Source: an uncultured Chitinophagaceae bacterium (lineage in GTDB: Bacteria; Bacteroidota; Bacteroidia; Chitinophagales; Chitinophagaceae). From it: a stretch of 64,000 nt of DNA. A program made the translations under genes and the position numbers. The notes beneath the pieces are model-generated. The model made no database searches. It was not told the DNA's origin and worked only from the letters and a program-made list of their open reading frames with translations. The stretch lies in assembly GCA_903830285.1 (NCBI GenBank), contig CAIKTE010000302.1, positions 1 to 64,000 of the forward strand. The letters are read 5' to 3'. Below, one piece after another: positions 18,910 to 28,392 of the stretch (its first letter is position 1; every line of letters begins with the position of its first letter).

Positions 18910-20175
18910 ATGAAAAAATCAACATGGATCATCATCATAATTGCAGCTGTTATTACAGGTATTGCCATATGGTTCTTTGTGTTCAGAAAATCAGAAGAAG
19001 TGATCATATTGGAAACAGAGAAAGTGCAATATGGTACGGTCAGTAATTCAATTACCGCAACAGGAACATTGCAACCCGTTGATACAGTAGCAGTGGGAAC
19101 ACAAATATCCGGAACGATCAAAAATGTTTATGTTGATTTTAATTCGCCTGTAAAAAAGGGTCAATTGCTTGCACAACTCGATAAATCATTAATGGATGCA
19201 CAGGTACAGCAATATACGGCTATGCTGCAGCAGGCAAAAGCGAATGTGGTTTATCAAAAAAGCAATTACGAACGACAGAATAAATTATTTGCAGTTGGTG
19301 CTATCAGTAAAGCCGATCTTGAAACAGCCGTTTATTCGTATAATGCGGGAAAAGATAATGTAAACAGTATCAATGCACAGTTAAATACAGCCAAGAAAAA
19401 CCTGAGTTTTACAGATATTTATTCACCTATTGATGGCACGGTACTTTCGCGAAACGTGAGTGAGGGGCAAACAGTAGCATCAAGTTTGAGTACACCAACG
19501 CTTTTCAGCATTGCAAAAGATCTTACTAAAATGCAGGTGCAAGCTTCCGTTGATGAAGCAGATATCGGCAATGTAAAAAAAGAACAGCGTGTGATCTTTT
19601 CTGTAGATGCTTTTCCTGCCGATACTTTTTCCGGAACGGTGAAGGAGATCAGGTTGCGTGCATCTATATCATCCAATGTAGTTACATATATCACGATCAT
19701 CGATGCGCCGAATGCAGATATGAAACTAAAACCGGGCATGACTGCCAATATTACCATCTATACCATCGAAGTAAAGAATACATTATTGATTCCCGCAGCA
19801 GCTTTGAATTTCAGTCCGGATTCTTTATTGATCGAGAAATACCATCTCACTAATATAGAAACCCCCATAAAAAAAACAGGGAGGAGACAAAATAAAACAA
19901 AGCAACAAGGAAGTATTGATAGTATCGGCATAAAAATAAATAAAGGAATGGTTTGGATCAAAAAAGATAGCCTGACCATTATCAGCAAAAAGGTAACAAC
20001 CGGTTTGGATGATAAAACAGTAGTGCAACTCGTGTCGGGTTTACAGGAAGGTGATGAAGTGATAACAGGATACAAAAAAGTTTTGAAAAAAGATGCTGCA
20101 GCTGTAACGAAAAGTCCGTTCATGCCAACAAGAGGCGGAAATAACCGAAGGCCAAGTCAAGGTGCACCGCGCTAG
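18910..20175 (+). CDS. macA: MacA-like periplasmic adaptor (membrane fusion protein)
   Basis: 421 residues: one N-terminal membrane anchor (STWIIIIIAAVITGIAIWFF), the lipoyl half-motifs (VSNSITATGTLQPVDTVAVG; SPIDGTVLSRNVSEGQTV), a coiled-coil hairpin rich in Gln and Ala (VQQYTAMLQQAKANVVYQKS), and the beta-barrel (VQASVDEADIGNVKKEQRV). A Lys/Arg-rich insertion (KKTGRRQNKTKQQGS) interrupts the membrane-proximal domain. It links the TolC channel to the MacB-type transporter. Symbol given by operon context and family. Confidence 0.92.
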   Translation: MKKSTWIIIIIAAVITGIAIWFFVFRKSEEVIILETEKVQYGTVSNSITATGTLQPVDTVAVGTQISGTIKNVYVDFNSPVKKGQLLAQLDKSLMDAQVQQYTAMLQQAKANVVYQKSNYERQNKLFAVGAISKADLETAVYSYNAGKDNVNSINAQLNTAKKNLSFTDIYSPIDGTVLSRNVSEGQTVASSLSTPTLFSIAKDLTKMQVQASVDEADIGNVKKEQRVIFSVDAFPADTFSGTVKEIRLRASISSNVVTYITIIDAPNADMKLKPGMTANITIYTIEVKNTLLIPAAALNFSPDSLLIEKYHLTNIETPIKKTGRRQNKTKQQGSIDSIGIKINKGMVWIKKDSLTIISKKVTTGLDDKTVVQLVSGLQEGDEVITGYKKVLKKDAAAVTKSPFMPTRGGNNRRPSQGAPR

Positions 20176-20214
20176 AAAAATAAGATCATTATTAAATCCG
20201 GAATATACAATTGC

Positions 20215-20985
20215 ATGGCAAATAAGATACTTGATATAAATGAATTGAAACGGGAATTCAAAATGGGCAGTGAAACAGTAAGGGCATTGAAAGGTGTTTC
20301 ATTCACTGTTGATGCAGGAGAATTTGTAACCATCATGGGAAGCAGTGGGTCAGGAAAAACAACATTATTGAATATTCTGGGATGCTTAGATCAACCTACT
20401 GAAGGAAAATATTTATTGGATGGTGCCGATGTAAAAAGTCTTTCGCGAAATGAATTGGCAAAACTGCGTAACAGAAAAATTGGTTTTGTTTTTCAATCTT
20501 ATAATTTATTGGCTAGAACATCTGCATTGGAAAATGTTGAATTGCCACTTTTATATAATGCTGATGTGCCTGCTAAAGAACGAAAGGAAAAAGCAATCCA
20601 TGCATTGGAAGCTGTGGGTTTGGCAGAACGAATGAATCATATGCCCAATCAATTATCCGGCGGACAACAGCAACGCGTAGCGATCGCAAGGGCATTGGTA
20701 AATGAACCTGTGATGATATTGGCAGATGAAGCAACGGGAAATTTAGACACCAAAACATCTTATGAGATCATGTCCTTATTGCAAGAACTGAACAGCAAGC
20801 AAGGCAAAACAATTGTATTTGTAACACATGAACCTGATATCGCAGTTTTCAGCAGTCGCACCGTTACATTAAAAGATGGAAGAGTTATCAAAGATCTCAA
20901 AAATGAAAATGTAAAATCTGCGAAAGAAGCATTGGCCGCACTTCCTGTAGAAAAAGATGAACCACCCATAAAAGAAACAGCATGA
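20215..20985 (+). CDS. MacB-type ABC transporter ATP-binding protein
   Basis: 256 residues with Walker [13 protein letters not shown]-loop [12 protein letters not shown], signature [15 protein letters not shown], Walker [14 protein letters not shown] and the H-loop [11 protein letters not shown]. It belongs to the LolD/MacB group whose permeases carry a large periplasmic domain. Here the ATPase is a separate polypeptide rather than fused to the permease as in E. coli MacB. It has an extended acidic/basic C-tail ([13 protein letters not shown]) and overlaps the permease start by four bases. Confidence 0.94.
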   Translation: MANKILDINELKREFKMGSETVRALKGVSFTVDAGEFVTIMGSSGSGKTTLLNILGCLDQPTEGKYLLDGADVKSLSRNELAKLRNRKIGFVFQSYNLLARTSALENVELPLLYNADVPAKERKEKAIHALEAVGLAERMNHMPNQLSGGQQQRVAIARALVNEPVMILADEATGNLDTKTSYEIMSLLQELNSKQGKTIVFVTHEPDIAVFSSRTVTLKDGRVIKDLKNENVKSAKEALAALPVEKDEPPIKETA

Positions 20986-22208
20986 ATGTTTTTAATCTTT
21001 CACATCTCGCCGGAAAAGCTTTGCTGCGAAATAAGATCCGCACATCACTTACTATGTTGGGAATCATCATTGGTGTAGGTGCGGTAATAACAATGGTATC
21101 CATTGGTGAAGGATCAAAACAAAGTATCCGCAGTCAGTTATCAAGTATGGGTTCAAATATGATCACCATTCGTCCCTTCAGTAATATTACCGTGGGCGGT
21201 GGTGCAAGAGTAGGTTCTAGTGGATTAAGAACACTGACTATAAAAGATGCGTTAGCCATACAAAATCAAGCAGAGTTCATTACAGATGTATCACCTGCCG
21301 TTTCCACAAATGGACAGGTCATCAATGCAGCATTGAACTGGCCAACTTCTCTGCAGGGTGTTAGTCCATCTTATCTGGATATCCGTGACTGGAAATTGGT
21401 TTCAGGAATTCCATTTACAGATGATGATGTTGCCAGTGCCGCTAAAGTTTGTTTATTGGGTCAAACAGTGATCAATAATATTTTCATTAATGGAGAGGAC
21501 CCGATCGGGAAGACCATTCGGTTCAATAAGATCCCGTTTAAAGTGATCGGTGTATTGGACAAAAAAGGAGAGAATACTTTTGGCCAGGATCAGGATGATA
21601 TGATACTGGCTCCTTATACAACAGTTCAGAAAAGAATAATGGCCATCACCTGGCTGCAAAATATTTATGCTGCAGCAACTGATGAAAAAAGTTCCGATAC
21701 TGCTACCAAAGAAGTAAAAGTCATTCTTCGTTCCAATCATAAATTAAAATATACAGAGGATGATGATTTTACGGTACGTACACAGGCGGAACTAATCAGT
21801 ACAATGAGTTCGACCAGTCAATTATTGACTGTATTATTAACTGCCATTGCAGCGATCTCATTATTAGTTGGCGGTATCGGCATCATGAACATCATGTATG
21901 TATCTGTAACAGAACGAACCAAAGAAATTGGTTTGCGAATGGCCATTGGAGCAAGAGGAGTAGATATACTATTACAATTTTTAACAGAAGCAATCCTCAT
22001 CAGTATTACAGGAGGGGTCTTAGGTGTGATACTGGGAATCAGCGCTGCCAAACTTGTAACGGCCTTTCTAGCCTGGCCAACACTTGTTACACAATCGTCC
22101 GTTATCTTATCTTTTGTTGTATGTGCCGTTACCGGAGTTTTCTTTGGCTATTATCCCGCACAAAAAGCATCAAGGCTCGATCCCATCGAAGCATTGCGTT
22201 ATGAATAA
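20982..22208 (+). CDS. MacB-type ABC transporter permease (MacB_PCD + FtsX domain)
   Basis: 408 residues in the standard order: a first membrane helix with the motif SLTMLGIIIGVGAVITMVSI, a periplasmic core of about 220 residues (SPAVSTNGQVINAALNWPTS), then three helices of the FtsX domain (LTAIAAISLLVGGIGIMNIM, TKEIGLRMAIGARG). Together with the upstream ATPase it drives transport from the periplasm by mechanotransmission, probably of a peptide, lipid or drug-like compound; the substrate cannot be read from sequence. Last gene of the operon. Confidence 0.94.
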   Translation: MNVFNLSHLAGKALLRNKIRTSLTMLGIIIGVGAVITMVSIGEGSKQSIRSQLSSMGSNMITIRPFSNITVGGGARVGSSGLRTLTIKDALAIQNQAEFITDVSPAVSTNGQVINAALNWPTSLQGVSPSYLDIRDWKLVSGIPFTDDDVASAAKVCLLGQTVINNIFINGEDPIGKTIRFNKIPFKVIGVLDKKGENTFGQDQDDMILAPYTTVQKRIMAITWLQNIYAAATDEKSSDTATKEVKVILRSNHKLKYTEDDDFTVRTQAELISTMSSTSQLLTVLLTAIAAISLLVGGIGIMNIMYVSVTERTKEIGLRMAIGARGVDILLQFLTEAILISITGGVLGVILGISAAKLVTAFLAWPTLVTQSSVILSFVVCAVTGVFFGYYPAQKASRLDPIEALRYE

Positions 22209-22350
22209 ACTATGGTTTATAAACTGACGCATTTTTATGATAAGAATCATCTAATAAAGAACGGCAAAACGAACAAACGTTAGCTTTTACATAATAAATT
22301 TGTACCCCCGATTTTAATATCGGATGTTCTCCTAACGAAAATACTTGCAT

Positions 22351-23703
22351 ATGAAAAAGAAAAAAAAAGCAGGAATGACCATCCAGCAATTTATGGATCT
22401 GGTCAATCGCAAAAATCCAAATGAACCGGAATTTATTCAAGCAGTTCAGGAAGTAGTAGAATCTTTAGATGATTTTATTGACGACAATCCCCGTTATGTT
22501 GGTGTACTCGAACGCATGGTAGAACCTGAGCGTACGATCATTTTCAGGGTTCCGTGGATCACCGATAAAGGTGAATTTGTGATCAATCGCGGATTCAGAA
22601 TTGAAATGAATTCTTCTATCGGACCATATAAAGGCGGCTTAAGATTTCATCCCTCCGTTAATCTAAGTATTCTTAAATTTTTGGCATTTGAACAAGTGCT
22701 GAAAAACAGTTTAACCACATTGCCATTAGGTGGTGCTAAGGGTGGATCTGATTTTGATCCTAAAGGAAAATCCGATCTGGAAATAATGAAATTCTGTCAA
22801 TCCTTTATGAACGAATTACAGCGTCATATTGGGGCATCAACAGATGTACCGGCCGGTGATATTGGTGTTGGTGGCAGAGAGATCGGTTTCTTATTCGGAC
22901 AATACAAACGTATCCGAAATGAATTCACAGGAGTGCTTACGGGCAAAAGTTTGGAATGGGGCGGAAGCCTTATTCGTCCTGAAGCTACGGGATATGGTTG
23001 CAGTTATTTTGCAGAAAATATGTTGGAAACCAGGAATGATTCAATTAAGGGCAAAACAGTTGTTATTTCAGGTTCAGGAAATGTAGCCCAATATGCCTGC
23101 GAAAAAGTTACCCAACTCGGCGGCAAAGTTCTTACCCTAAGTGATTCGAACGGATATATTTACGATAAGGATGGAATTGATGCAGATAAATTGGCGTTCA
23201 TCATGGAACTGAAAAATGTAAAAAGAGGGCGCATCAGTGAATATGCACTAAAGTATAATTGCGAATATGTTGAAGGCAAAAAACCATGGCATATCAAATG
23301 CGCAATTGCAATGCCTTGTGCTACACAAAATGAATTAGATTATAACGATGCAGTTACATTGGTTAAAAACGGTTGCATCTGTATATCTGAAGGGGCTAAT
23401 ATGCCAAGTACACCGGCTGCTGTAGAATATTTCTTGGAAGAAAAGATCTTATACGCACCAGGAAAAGCTTCCAATGCTGGAGGAGTTGCTACCTCAGGTT
23501 TGGAAATGACGCAAAACAGTATGCGTATGAACTGGACAAGAGAACAGGTAGATACTGAATTAAAACATATCATGAAGAGCATTCATGAAACCTGTATCAA
23601 GCATGGAAGAGATAAAGACGGATACATCAATTATGTACGTGGTGCAAATATTGGCGGATTTGTGAAAGTAGCAGAAGCCATGCTGGCACAAGGTTTAGTA
23701 TAA
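22351..23703 (+). CDS. gdhA: NADP-specific glutamate dehydrogenase
   Basis: 450 residues. Converts 2-oxoglutarate and ammonia to glutamate. Seen: the substrate-binding PYKGGLRFHPSVNLSILKFL, the catalytic-Lys region PLGGAKGGSDFDPKGKSD, and the dinucleotide site GSGNVAQYACEK. The acidic absence of the NAD-type signature and the overall length (about 450) fit the NADP-dependent hexameric form. The ATG at 22351 is preferred over the TTG two codons earlier; MTIQQFM at 22375 is another possible start. A -7-like box TAAATTTG lies at 22295-22302. A terminator follows. Confidence 0.95.
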   Translation: MKKKKKAGMTIQQFMDLVNRKNPNEPEFIQAVQEVVESLDDFIDDNPRYVGVLERMVEPERTIIFRVPWITDKGEFVINRGFRIEMNSSIGPYKGGLRFHPSVNLSILKFLAFEQVLKNSLTTLPLGGAKGGSDFDPKGKSDLEIMKFCQSFMNELQRHIGASTDVPAGDIGVGGREIGFLFGQYKRIRNEFTGVLTGKSLEWGGSLIRPEATGYGCSYFAENMLETRNDSIKGKTVVISGSGNVAQYACEKVTQLGGKVLTLSDSNGYIYDKDGIDADKLAFIMELKNVKRGRISEYALKYNCEYVEGKKPWHIKCAIAMPCATQNELDYNDAVTLVKNGCICISEGANMPSTPAAVEYFLEEKILYAPGKASNAGGVATSGLEMTQNSMRMNWTREQVDTELKHIMKSIHETCIKHGRDKDGYINYVRGANIGGFVKVAEAMLAQGLV

Positions 23704-23725
23704 TTCTTCCCCCTAATTATAAATA

Positions 23726-23757
23726 AAAAGAGGTTGCAAATTGCAGCCTCTTTTTAT
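23726..23757 (+). terminator. Intrinsic terminator after gdhA (bidirectional)
   Basis: AGAGGTTGCAA pairs with TTGCAGCCTCT (one wobble), flanked by A and T tracts, so it can serve gdhA and the convergent membrane-protein gene at 23774. Confidence 0.87.
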
Positions 23758-23773
23758 TTGATCAGTCTAAAAT

Positions 23774-24025
23774 TTATTCTTTTGTGGCCTTTTTTGCTCT
23801 CAGTAAAGAATATACAGCGATCAAAACCCAAACAATATTCAAAGCCATTGAAGGAAAGGCATGATGGTAATATGTATTGATCACAAAACATAAACCACCC
23901 ATCAAATTTGCCCAAATGTAAAATGGCGATGATGCCAATATTTTATGTTGCATGTTTAAAATGTAGGCGGTCAATATTAAACCGGAACCCGTCCACCCAA
24001 TGATTTCAATTATTAATTCTGTCAT
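23774..24025 (-). CDS. CBU_0592-like small membrane protein
   Basis: 83 residues with three membrane helices (EIIGWTGSGLILTAYIL, YIWANLMGGLCFVINTYYH, PSMALNIVWVLIAVYSLL) and a basic C-tail. The pattern of a GWTG motif, an AY-containing helix and a central N-x-x-G-G matches a widespread small-membrane-protein family of unknown function. The ATG at 24025 (MTELIIEI) lies one base from the stop of the upstream PLP enzyme; an ATG at 24040 would overlap it. Probably co-transcribed with that enzyme. Confidence 0.8.
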   Translation of the reverse strand: MTELIIEIIGWTGSGLILTAYILNMQHKILASSPFYIWANLMGGLCFVINTYYHHAFPSMALNIVWVLIAVYSLLRAKKATKE

Positions 24026-24026
24026 A

Positions 24027-25166
24027 TTATCCAATTGCATTTTTTAAATCATTTATGAGATCATCTGCGTCTTCAATCCCAACACTTAGTCGGATCAAAG
24101 AATCACTCAATCCGTTTTTAATTCTTTCTTCTCTTGGAATAGAAGCATGCGTCATCGTTGCAGGATGATTGATCAAACTTTCCACACCACCCAAACTTTC
24201 GGCCAATGAAAAAAGATGTGTTGAACTTAATACGCGTTTGGTATTTTCTTCAGTTTCATCTTTCAATACAAAACTGATCATACCTCCAAAACCTCGCATT
24301 TGTTTTTTTGCTATCGCATACCCCGGATGATCTTCAAAGCCACACCAGTAAACTGTCTTCACTTTTGGGTGTTTGCGCAGGAAATGGGCGATCTTCTCTC
24401 CGTTCTCACAATGTCTTTGCATACGAACATGCAATGTTTTAATACCGCGCAATACTAAAAAACAATCTTGTGGACCGGGAACTGCACCGCAACTTTTTTG
24501 AATAAAAAATAATTGCTCATGCAATTGAACATCATTCATAATTAAACATCCCTGGATCACATCGCTGTGTCCTCCGAGATATTTTGTAGAAGAATGCATC
24601 ACTATATCTGCACCGAGATCCAAAGGATTTTGCAAATATGGAGATGCAAAAGTATTATCAACGCAAAGTAAAATTTTATTCGCCTTCGCAATTGCAGATA
24701 CCGCAGTGATGTCAGTGATGTTTATTAACGGATTGGTGGGCGTTTCGGTCCAGATCAATTTTGTTTTGGCATTGATCACAGATTTGATATTATCTGCATC
24801 CTGCATATTCACAAAATGAAAAACGATGCCAAACTTTGAAAATATTTTGGTGAATATCCTGAAAGTACCGCCGTACATATCGCTGGCAGCTATCACTTCA
24901 TCGCCCGGAGATAATAATTTGATCACCGCATCTGTTGCTGCTACGCCACTGCTAAATGTTAAACAATATTTCCCATTTTCAATGGCTGCCACCGCATTGT
25001 CCAATGCAGTTCTTGTTGGATTTCCAGCACGTGAATAATCGTACCCTTTATGAACACCCGGTGCCGATTGCACATAGGTTGATGTTTGAAAGATCGGGGT
25101 CATTATTGCGCCTGTTGTTGGGTCAGGTTCCACTCCTGCATGTATGAATTTTGTAGCAAGCTTCAT
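24027..25166 (-). CDS. Cystathionine gamma-synthase/lyase family PLP enzyme
   Basis: 379 residues of the Cys/Met-metabolism PLP family: TPIFQTSTYVQSAPG, YDYSRAGNPTRTALDNAVAA, FSSGVAATDAVIKLL, and the PLP lysine in HSSTKYLGGHSDVIQG. The enzyme joins or cleaves cystathionine in transsulfuration; the sequence alone does not separate MetB-type synthases from lyases. The length and CVDNTFASPYLQNPLDLGAD region fit both. The metH gene in the same window shows that the organism makes methionine. Confidence 0.92.
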   Translation of the reverse strand: MKLATKFIHAGVEPDPTTGAIMTPIFQTSTYVQSAPGVHKGYDYSRAGNPTRTALDNAVAAIENGKYCLTFSSGVAATDAVIKLLSPGDEVIAASDMYGGTFRIFTKIFSKFGIVFHFVNMQDADNIKSVINAKTKLIWTETPTNPLINITDITAVSAIAKANKILLCVDNTFASPYLQNPLDLGADIVMHSSTKYLGGHSDVIQGCLIMNDVQLHEQLFFIQKSCGAVPGPQDCFLVLRGIKTLHVRMQRHCENGEKIAHFLRKHPKVKTVYWCGFEDHPGYAIAKKQMRGFGGMISFVLKDETEENTKRVLSSTHLFSLAESLGGVESLINHPATMTHASIPREERIKNGLSDSLIRLSVGIEDADDLINDLKNAIG

Positions 25167-25317
25167 TTTGATCTGTTTAATAGCTGCAAAGATGCAGTTT
25201 TAAAATTAATCCCTTTACTATGTGAATAATGATTTCGTACTAAGCTGAAGCTAAGAATTAAGTTTCGTTGTCTTCGATTCTTTCTATGAAAGAATTGATC
25301 ACTTGTAAAGCAAAACT

Positions 25318-25914
25318 TTATGCAGCAAGAATTTGCTTTAACAGACCTTTGGTGTAATTTTTCAGTTCAGGGAAAAAACCTTCGTAATAATGTTTCAAAT
25401 GTACATGCTCCTTTTCAAAAATTTCAAAAACTTGGGCGCTCTCATTTAAATATTTTGCTCTTCGTGCCAAGCCTCCAAAACTTTTTTCCATCCCGAAATT
25501 AAATTGATAATTATATAACCAATTATGCTGTTTCATATGCGGAAACATGGCCTGAAACCGATCAGGAAAAACAGCAGCATTTTTTTCTAGAGAAGAATAT
25601 GTGTTTTGCGTAAATAATAGTAAAGCTTTGTCATCAGCAAATTCGTTTCTGTCATTTGCAAGAAAATGATCGTACACAACATCTAAGAATGCGCCGGCAT
25701 ATAATCCAACGGCTGGTCTGAAACATTGTTTGGCAGCATGTGTGGCTTTATGGGTATCTGTAAATGCATCAATGGCACGATGCAATGCAATTCCTTTTTG
25801 GATCCCTGATGAATAATCGAATTTCTTTTTCCCTTTTACAAAATCACTGATCATATTGCCCACAAGAATTTCTTCATGGTTGAAAGAAAGATAAGCATGG
25901 GCGAGATAATTCAT
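25318..25914 (-). CDS. acpH: Acyl carrier protein phosphodiesterase family (DUF479)
   Basis: 198 residues, starting MNYLAHAYLSF with the metal-dependent HD-like motifs GNMISDFVKGK, LHRAIDAFTDTHKATHAA and FLDVVYDHFLA. Family members remove the phosphopantetheine arm from holo-ACP. It is the last gene of the minus-strand run SdpR, SdpI, hydrolase, acpH, nine bases after the hydrolase. The following 150 bases to the next gene hold nothing recognisable. Confidence 0.9.
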   Translation of the reverse strand: MNYLAHAYLSFNHEEILVGNMISDFVKGKKKFDYSSGIQKGIALHRAIDAFTDTHKATHAAKQCFRPAVGLYAGAFLDVVYDHFLANDRNEFADDKALLLFTQNTYSSLEKNAAVFPDRFQAMFPHMKQHNWLYNYQFNFGMEKSFGGLARRAKYLNESAQVFEIFEKEHVHLKHYYEGFFPELKNYTKGLLKQILAA

Positions 25915-25923
25915 TTATTAATT

Positions 25924-27345
25924 TTATTTCTTAATGATATTTTGCTGTAACCAATTGTTCATTACATCCAGTGTTTCAATAGAAAATGTTTCTTCCAGTT
26001 CACCGTATTCATTCACCGTACATTTTGTGCAATGTTGAAACAAATGATTCAATCCCGGAAATATTTTTATGGATACATATTTATTACGCGCTTTTTTCAA
26101 AGATGCGACTATAGCAGTTGTATTCTGTTCAGCATACACCTGGATATCTTTTTCGCCATTCAAAACTAAAACAGGGCATTTTACCTTGCTCCAGAATTGA
26201 TCCGGCTCTGTTGCAATAAAATATTTAAACCAGGGCTGGAGTTCAGGCTTTACCTGCTTGTTCACATATAATTCAGGTGCTGCCATTTTTAAGTTCAACT
26301 GAGTTAAAATAGTATCATTCGAGCTTGCTTTCCAGTTGGAAAATACTGTTTTGGATTTTTCTAAAATGACTGAATCATTCTCAAGTGCAAAATCATGAAT
26401 TGTAAGCAGTGTTTGTTTGGTTAGTGAATAAAATGATTTATAAGCATCCCTACTTAAAACAGGTTTTGAAACATCCGTTTGTTGTTTCAGTAAAATATCG
26501 GCGCCAGAAACTCCGGTTCCCGCCAAGGAAATGATAAAAGCCAATTGCGGCCATTTTGTATAGATCATGGGGGCAATAAAGCCACCCTCACTATGACCGA
26601 TTACTCCAATTTTGTTTTTGTCGATCTCTTTTCTTGTCAATAAATACTGAATGCTAGTCATTACATCATTTGCAAAATCTGCACTGGTTGCATGAACTAC
26701 TTCGCCTTTAGACTTTCCTTTTGTTCTATCATCTACCCGTAAAATAGCCATACCATTTTTAGTTAAATGATCTGCTATTACTGCAAAAGGCCTGTGTTCA
26801 AATATTGTTTCGTCTCTATCTTGTAATCCACTACCCGTGATCATTACAGCAACGGCAAATGGCCCGCCCGTTTTCGGATATGTTAATGTGGCCCCAAGAT
26901 GAACAGTTTTATCTGCATTATCATATTCAACACTATCTACATTATAATTAAATGGCGGCTTTGGTGTTTGTGGTCTGTTTTGTACTGTTTCTTTTAATAC
27001 ATGCTTCAGATCCAAAGGAATACTATTTCCACCCTGAACAATTACAGCTTTTAATGATTCCTTGTTTTCAAAATGTGATTTCAATATCAATCCTGCAAGT
27101 TTTGATTCAATGATCAAACTATCATTATTAAAAATAACGTTACTGCAAGGAATTCCCTTTGCATTTTGATCCGGGCTATCCATTGTTGCTTTATAATTTC
27201 CCGCCTCTGTTTTATCGATGTGAAAAACTATCCTTAGAGTCATCGAGTTTATATTCAGTTTCCCTTCCCAAATACCAGAAGGGTCATTTTGTGCATAAAC
27301 GGCAGTACTGACAAGTATTGCTATAAAAATCATGGCTTTTTTCAT
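25924..27345 (-). CDS. Secreted alpha/beta hydrolase
   Basis: 473 residues: signal peptide MKKAMIFIAILVSTAVYA, an N-terminal beta domain of about 110 residues (SGIWEGKLNINSMTLRIVFH), then an alpha/beta hydrolase with oxyanion region VMITGSGLQDRDE, nucleophile elbow IGHSEGGFIAP, acid region VLNGEKDIQV and catalytic His in PGLNHLFQH. The architecture is that of common Bacteroidota periplasmic esterase/peptidase-like enzymes; the substrate is unknown. It lies five bases downstream of the SdpI-like gene, within the same operon. Confidence 0.9.
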   Translation of the reverse strand: MKKAMIFIAILVSTAVYAQNDPSGIWEGKLNINSMTLRIVFHIDKTEAGNYKATMDSPDQNAKGIPCSNVIFNNDSLIIESKLAGLILKSHFENKESLKAVIVQGGNSIPLDLKHVLKETVQNRPQTPKPPFNYNVDSVEYDNADKTVHLGATLTYPKTGGPFAVAVMITGSGLQDRDETIFEHRPFAVIADHLTKNGMAILRVDDRTKGKSKGEVVHATSADFANDVMTSIQYLLTRKEIDKNKIGVIGHSEGGFIAPMIYTKWPQLAFIISLAGTGVSGADILLKQQTDVSKPVLSRDAYKSFYSLTKQTLLTIHDFALENDSVILEKSKTVFSNWKASSNDTILTQLNLKMAAPELYVNKQVKPELQPWFKYFIATEPDQFWSKVKCPVLVLNGEKDIQVYAEQNTTAIVASLKKARNKYVSIKIFPGLNHLFQHCTKCTVNEYGELEETFSIETLDVMNNWLQQNIIKK

Positions 27346-27350
27346 ACTAA

Positions 27351-28007
27351 TTATTTCTGATGTTTTTTATAATATAAATAAGAGTATATAACCGGTACGA
27401 GTGACATTATGGATATACAGGAAATGAAAATAATAAAGCCCGGTTTTGCAGCTATAAAAAGAGTGGTGATGGTTATGACTATTCCTCCAATAAACCAGAT
27501 CTTTCCACCAAGTTGATGTGTAGCTCTCCAAGTATCCGGATCTTCTAAGGTCCATGGCGTGCGTATCCCCACAAAATAATTTGGTTTGATGCTGTGCAGC
27601 AGATTTCCCAGATAAGCAAAAAATAGACCCATAAAAGGCAATAACATTTTATCTAATGCAAAACTTCCCGTTACGGATGAATTGATCACAAAAAACTGAA
27701 TACCTGAAAGAAAAATAATTAAAGCGAAAGATATTTTTTTAAACACTTCGGATGAATAACCTGCGGTTTTCTTTGGATCTATCTTGGGCAAATACTTAAT
27801 TAAAAAATAAACAGCAATTGATACAGTGCTTAATAATAACAGCATCCAGATCATTTCAGTTTTATTTCCGAATCTGTCAGGTTTTCCATCCAAACCAAAA
27901 TGCAAGGCCACAGATTGAGGCAAGCCTGCATAAATTTTACTGAAGTAAATAAGGGGTAACAACCAAATAAGAATGGCTGCAACACCTGTTATGTTTGATC
28001 TTTTCAT
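27351..28007 (-). CDS. SdpI/DUF1648 family membrane protein
   Basis: 218 residues with about six membrane segments. The N-terminal DUF1648 part shows the typical PQSVALHFGLDGKPDRFG and the SdpI part shows PNYFVGIRTPWTLEDPDTW plus ATHQLGGKIWFIGG. In Bacillus subtilis SdpI confers immunity to the SdpC toxin and sequesters the repressor SdpR. The gene directly follows an SdpR-like regulator (spacing four bases), which supports the pairing. No SdpA/B/C toxin genes are present in this window. Confidence 0.9.
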   Translation of the reverse strand: MKRSNITGVAAILIWLLPLIYFSKIYAGLPQSVALHFGLDGKPDRFGNKTEMIWMLLLLSTVSIAVYFLIKYLPKIDPKKTAGYSSEVFKKISFALIIFLSGIQFFVINSSVTGSFALDKMLLPFMGLFFAYLGNLLHSIKPNYFVGIRTPWTLEDPDTWRATHQLGGKIWFIGGIVITITTLFIAAKPGFIIFISCISIMSLVPVIYSYLYYKKHQK

Positions 28008-28011
28008 TTAA

Positions 28012-28281
28012 TTATTTCTTTTTTGTTTTTGGCGAAAATTGCATCATCCATTTCAGCATTTCATCCATGACTGTTGTATTGATGGAATATAAAATGAATT
28101 GTCCTTCTTTTACCGATACTACCAGATTCGCCTGTTTCAACAGATCCAAATGATGCGAAATACTGGGTTTGCTGATATTGAATTGATCGGCGATCTCGCC
28201 GGCAGTCATATCTTTTTCCTTCAGCATTTCTAAAATGCTCCTCCTGGTCGTATCATTCAATGCCTTAAAAAGAATGTTCAC
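28012..28281 (-). CDS. ArsR/SdpR-type autorepressor
   Basis: 89 residues of winged helix-turn-helix: MNILFKALNDTTRRSILEML, KEKDMTAGEIADQFNISKPS, ISHHLDLLKQANLV, then KEGQFILYSIN as the wing. No metal-binding Cys pair is present, which fits the SdpR group rather than the metal sensors. It heads the operon with the SdpI-like protein, and a perfect palindrome 18 bases upstream of its start is a likely autoregulatory operator. Confidence 0.92.
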   Translation of the reverse strand: MNILFKALNDTTRRSILEMLKEKDMTAGEIADQFNISKPSISHHLDLLKQANLVVSVKEGQFILYSINTTVMDEMLKWMMQFSPKTKKK

Positions 28282-28299
28282 AAAATTGGGTATTTATAT

Positions 28300-28319
28300 A
28301 TTTAGACAAATGTCTAAAT
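28300..28319. promoter_or_regulatory. Palindromic operator of the SdpR-like regulator
   Basis: ATTTAGACA, two bases, TGTCTAAAT: a perfect 9-base inverted repeat 18 bases before the regulator's start codon. Size, symmetry and position suit an ArsR-type dimer. Confidence 0.65.
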
Positions 28320-28320
28320 A

Positions 28321-28392
28321 ATGCTTTTATCAACCAAATTTATTTTTCTGTTGCCATTCATCCTATTCGTTAACAACGCTTTTACACTTTAA
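28321..28392 (+). other. Possible 23-residue hydrophobic peptide ORF
   Basis: An ATG immediately beside the SdpR operator opens a frame coding MLLSTKFIFLLPFILFVNNA plus FTL and a TAA. It looks like a bare signal peptide or a small hydrophobic peptide. No ribosome-binding site or homologue is apparent, so this may be chance or a remnant. The rest of the 355-base gap (28282-28636) is AT-rich leader sequence for the next gene. Confidence 0.2.

Noticed and set aside
27351-28281. Complete Sdp toxin-immunity system
   Set aside because: Only the repressor and immunity-like proteins are present; no SdpA, SdpB or SdpC homologue in the window.
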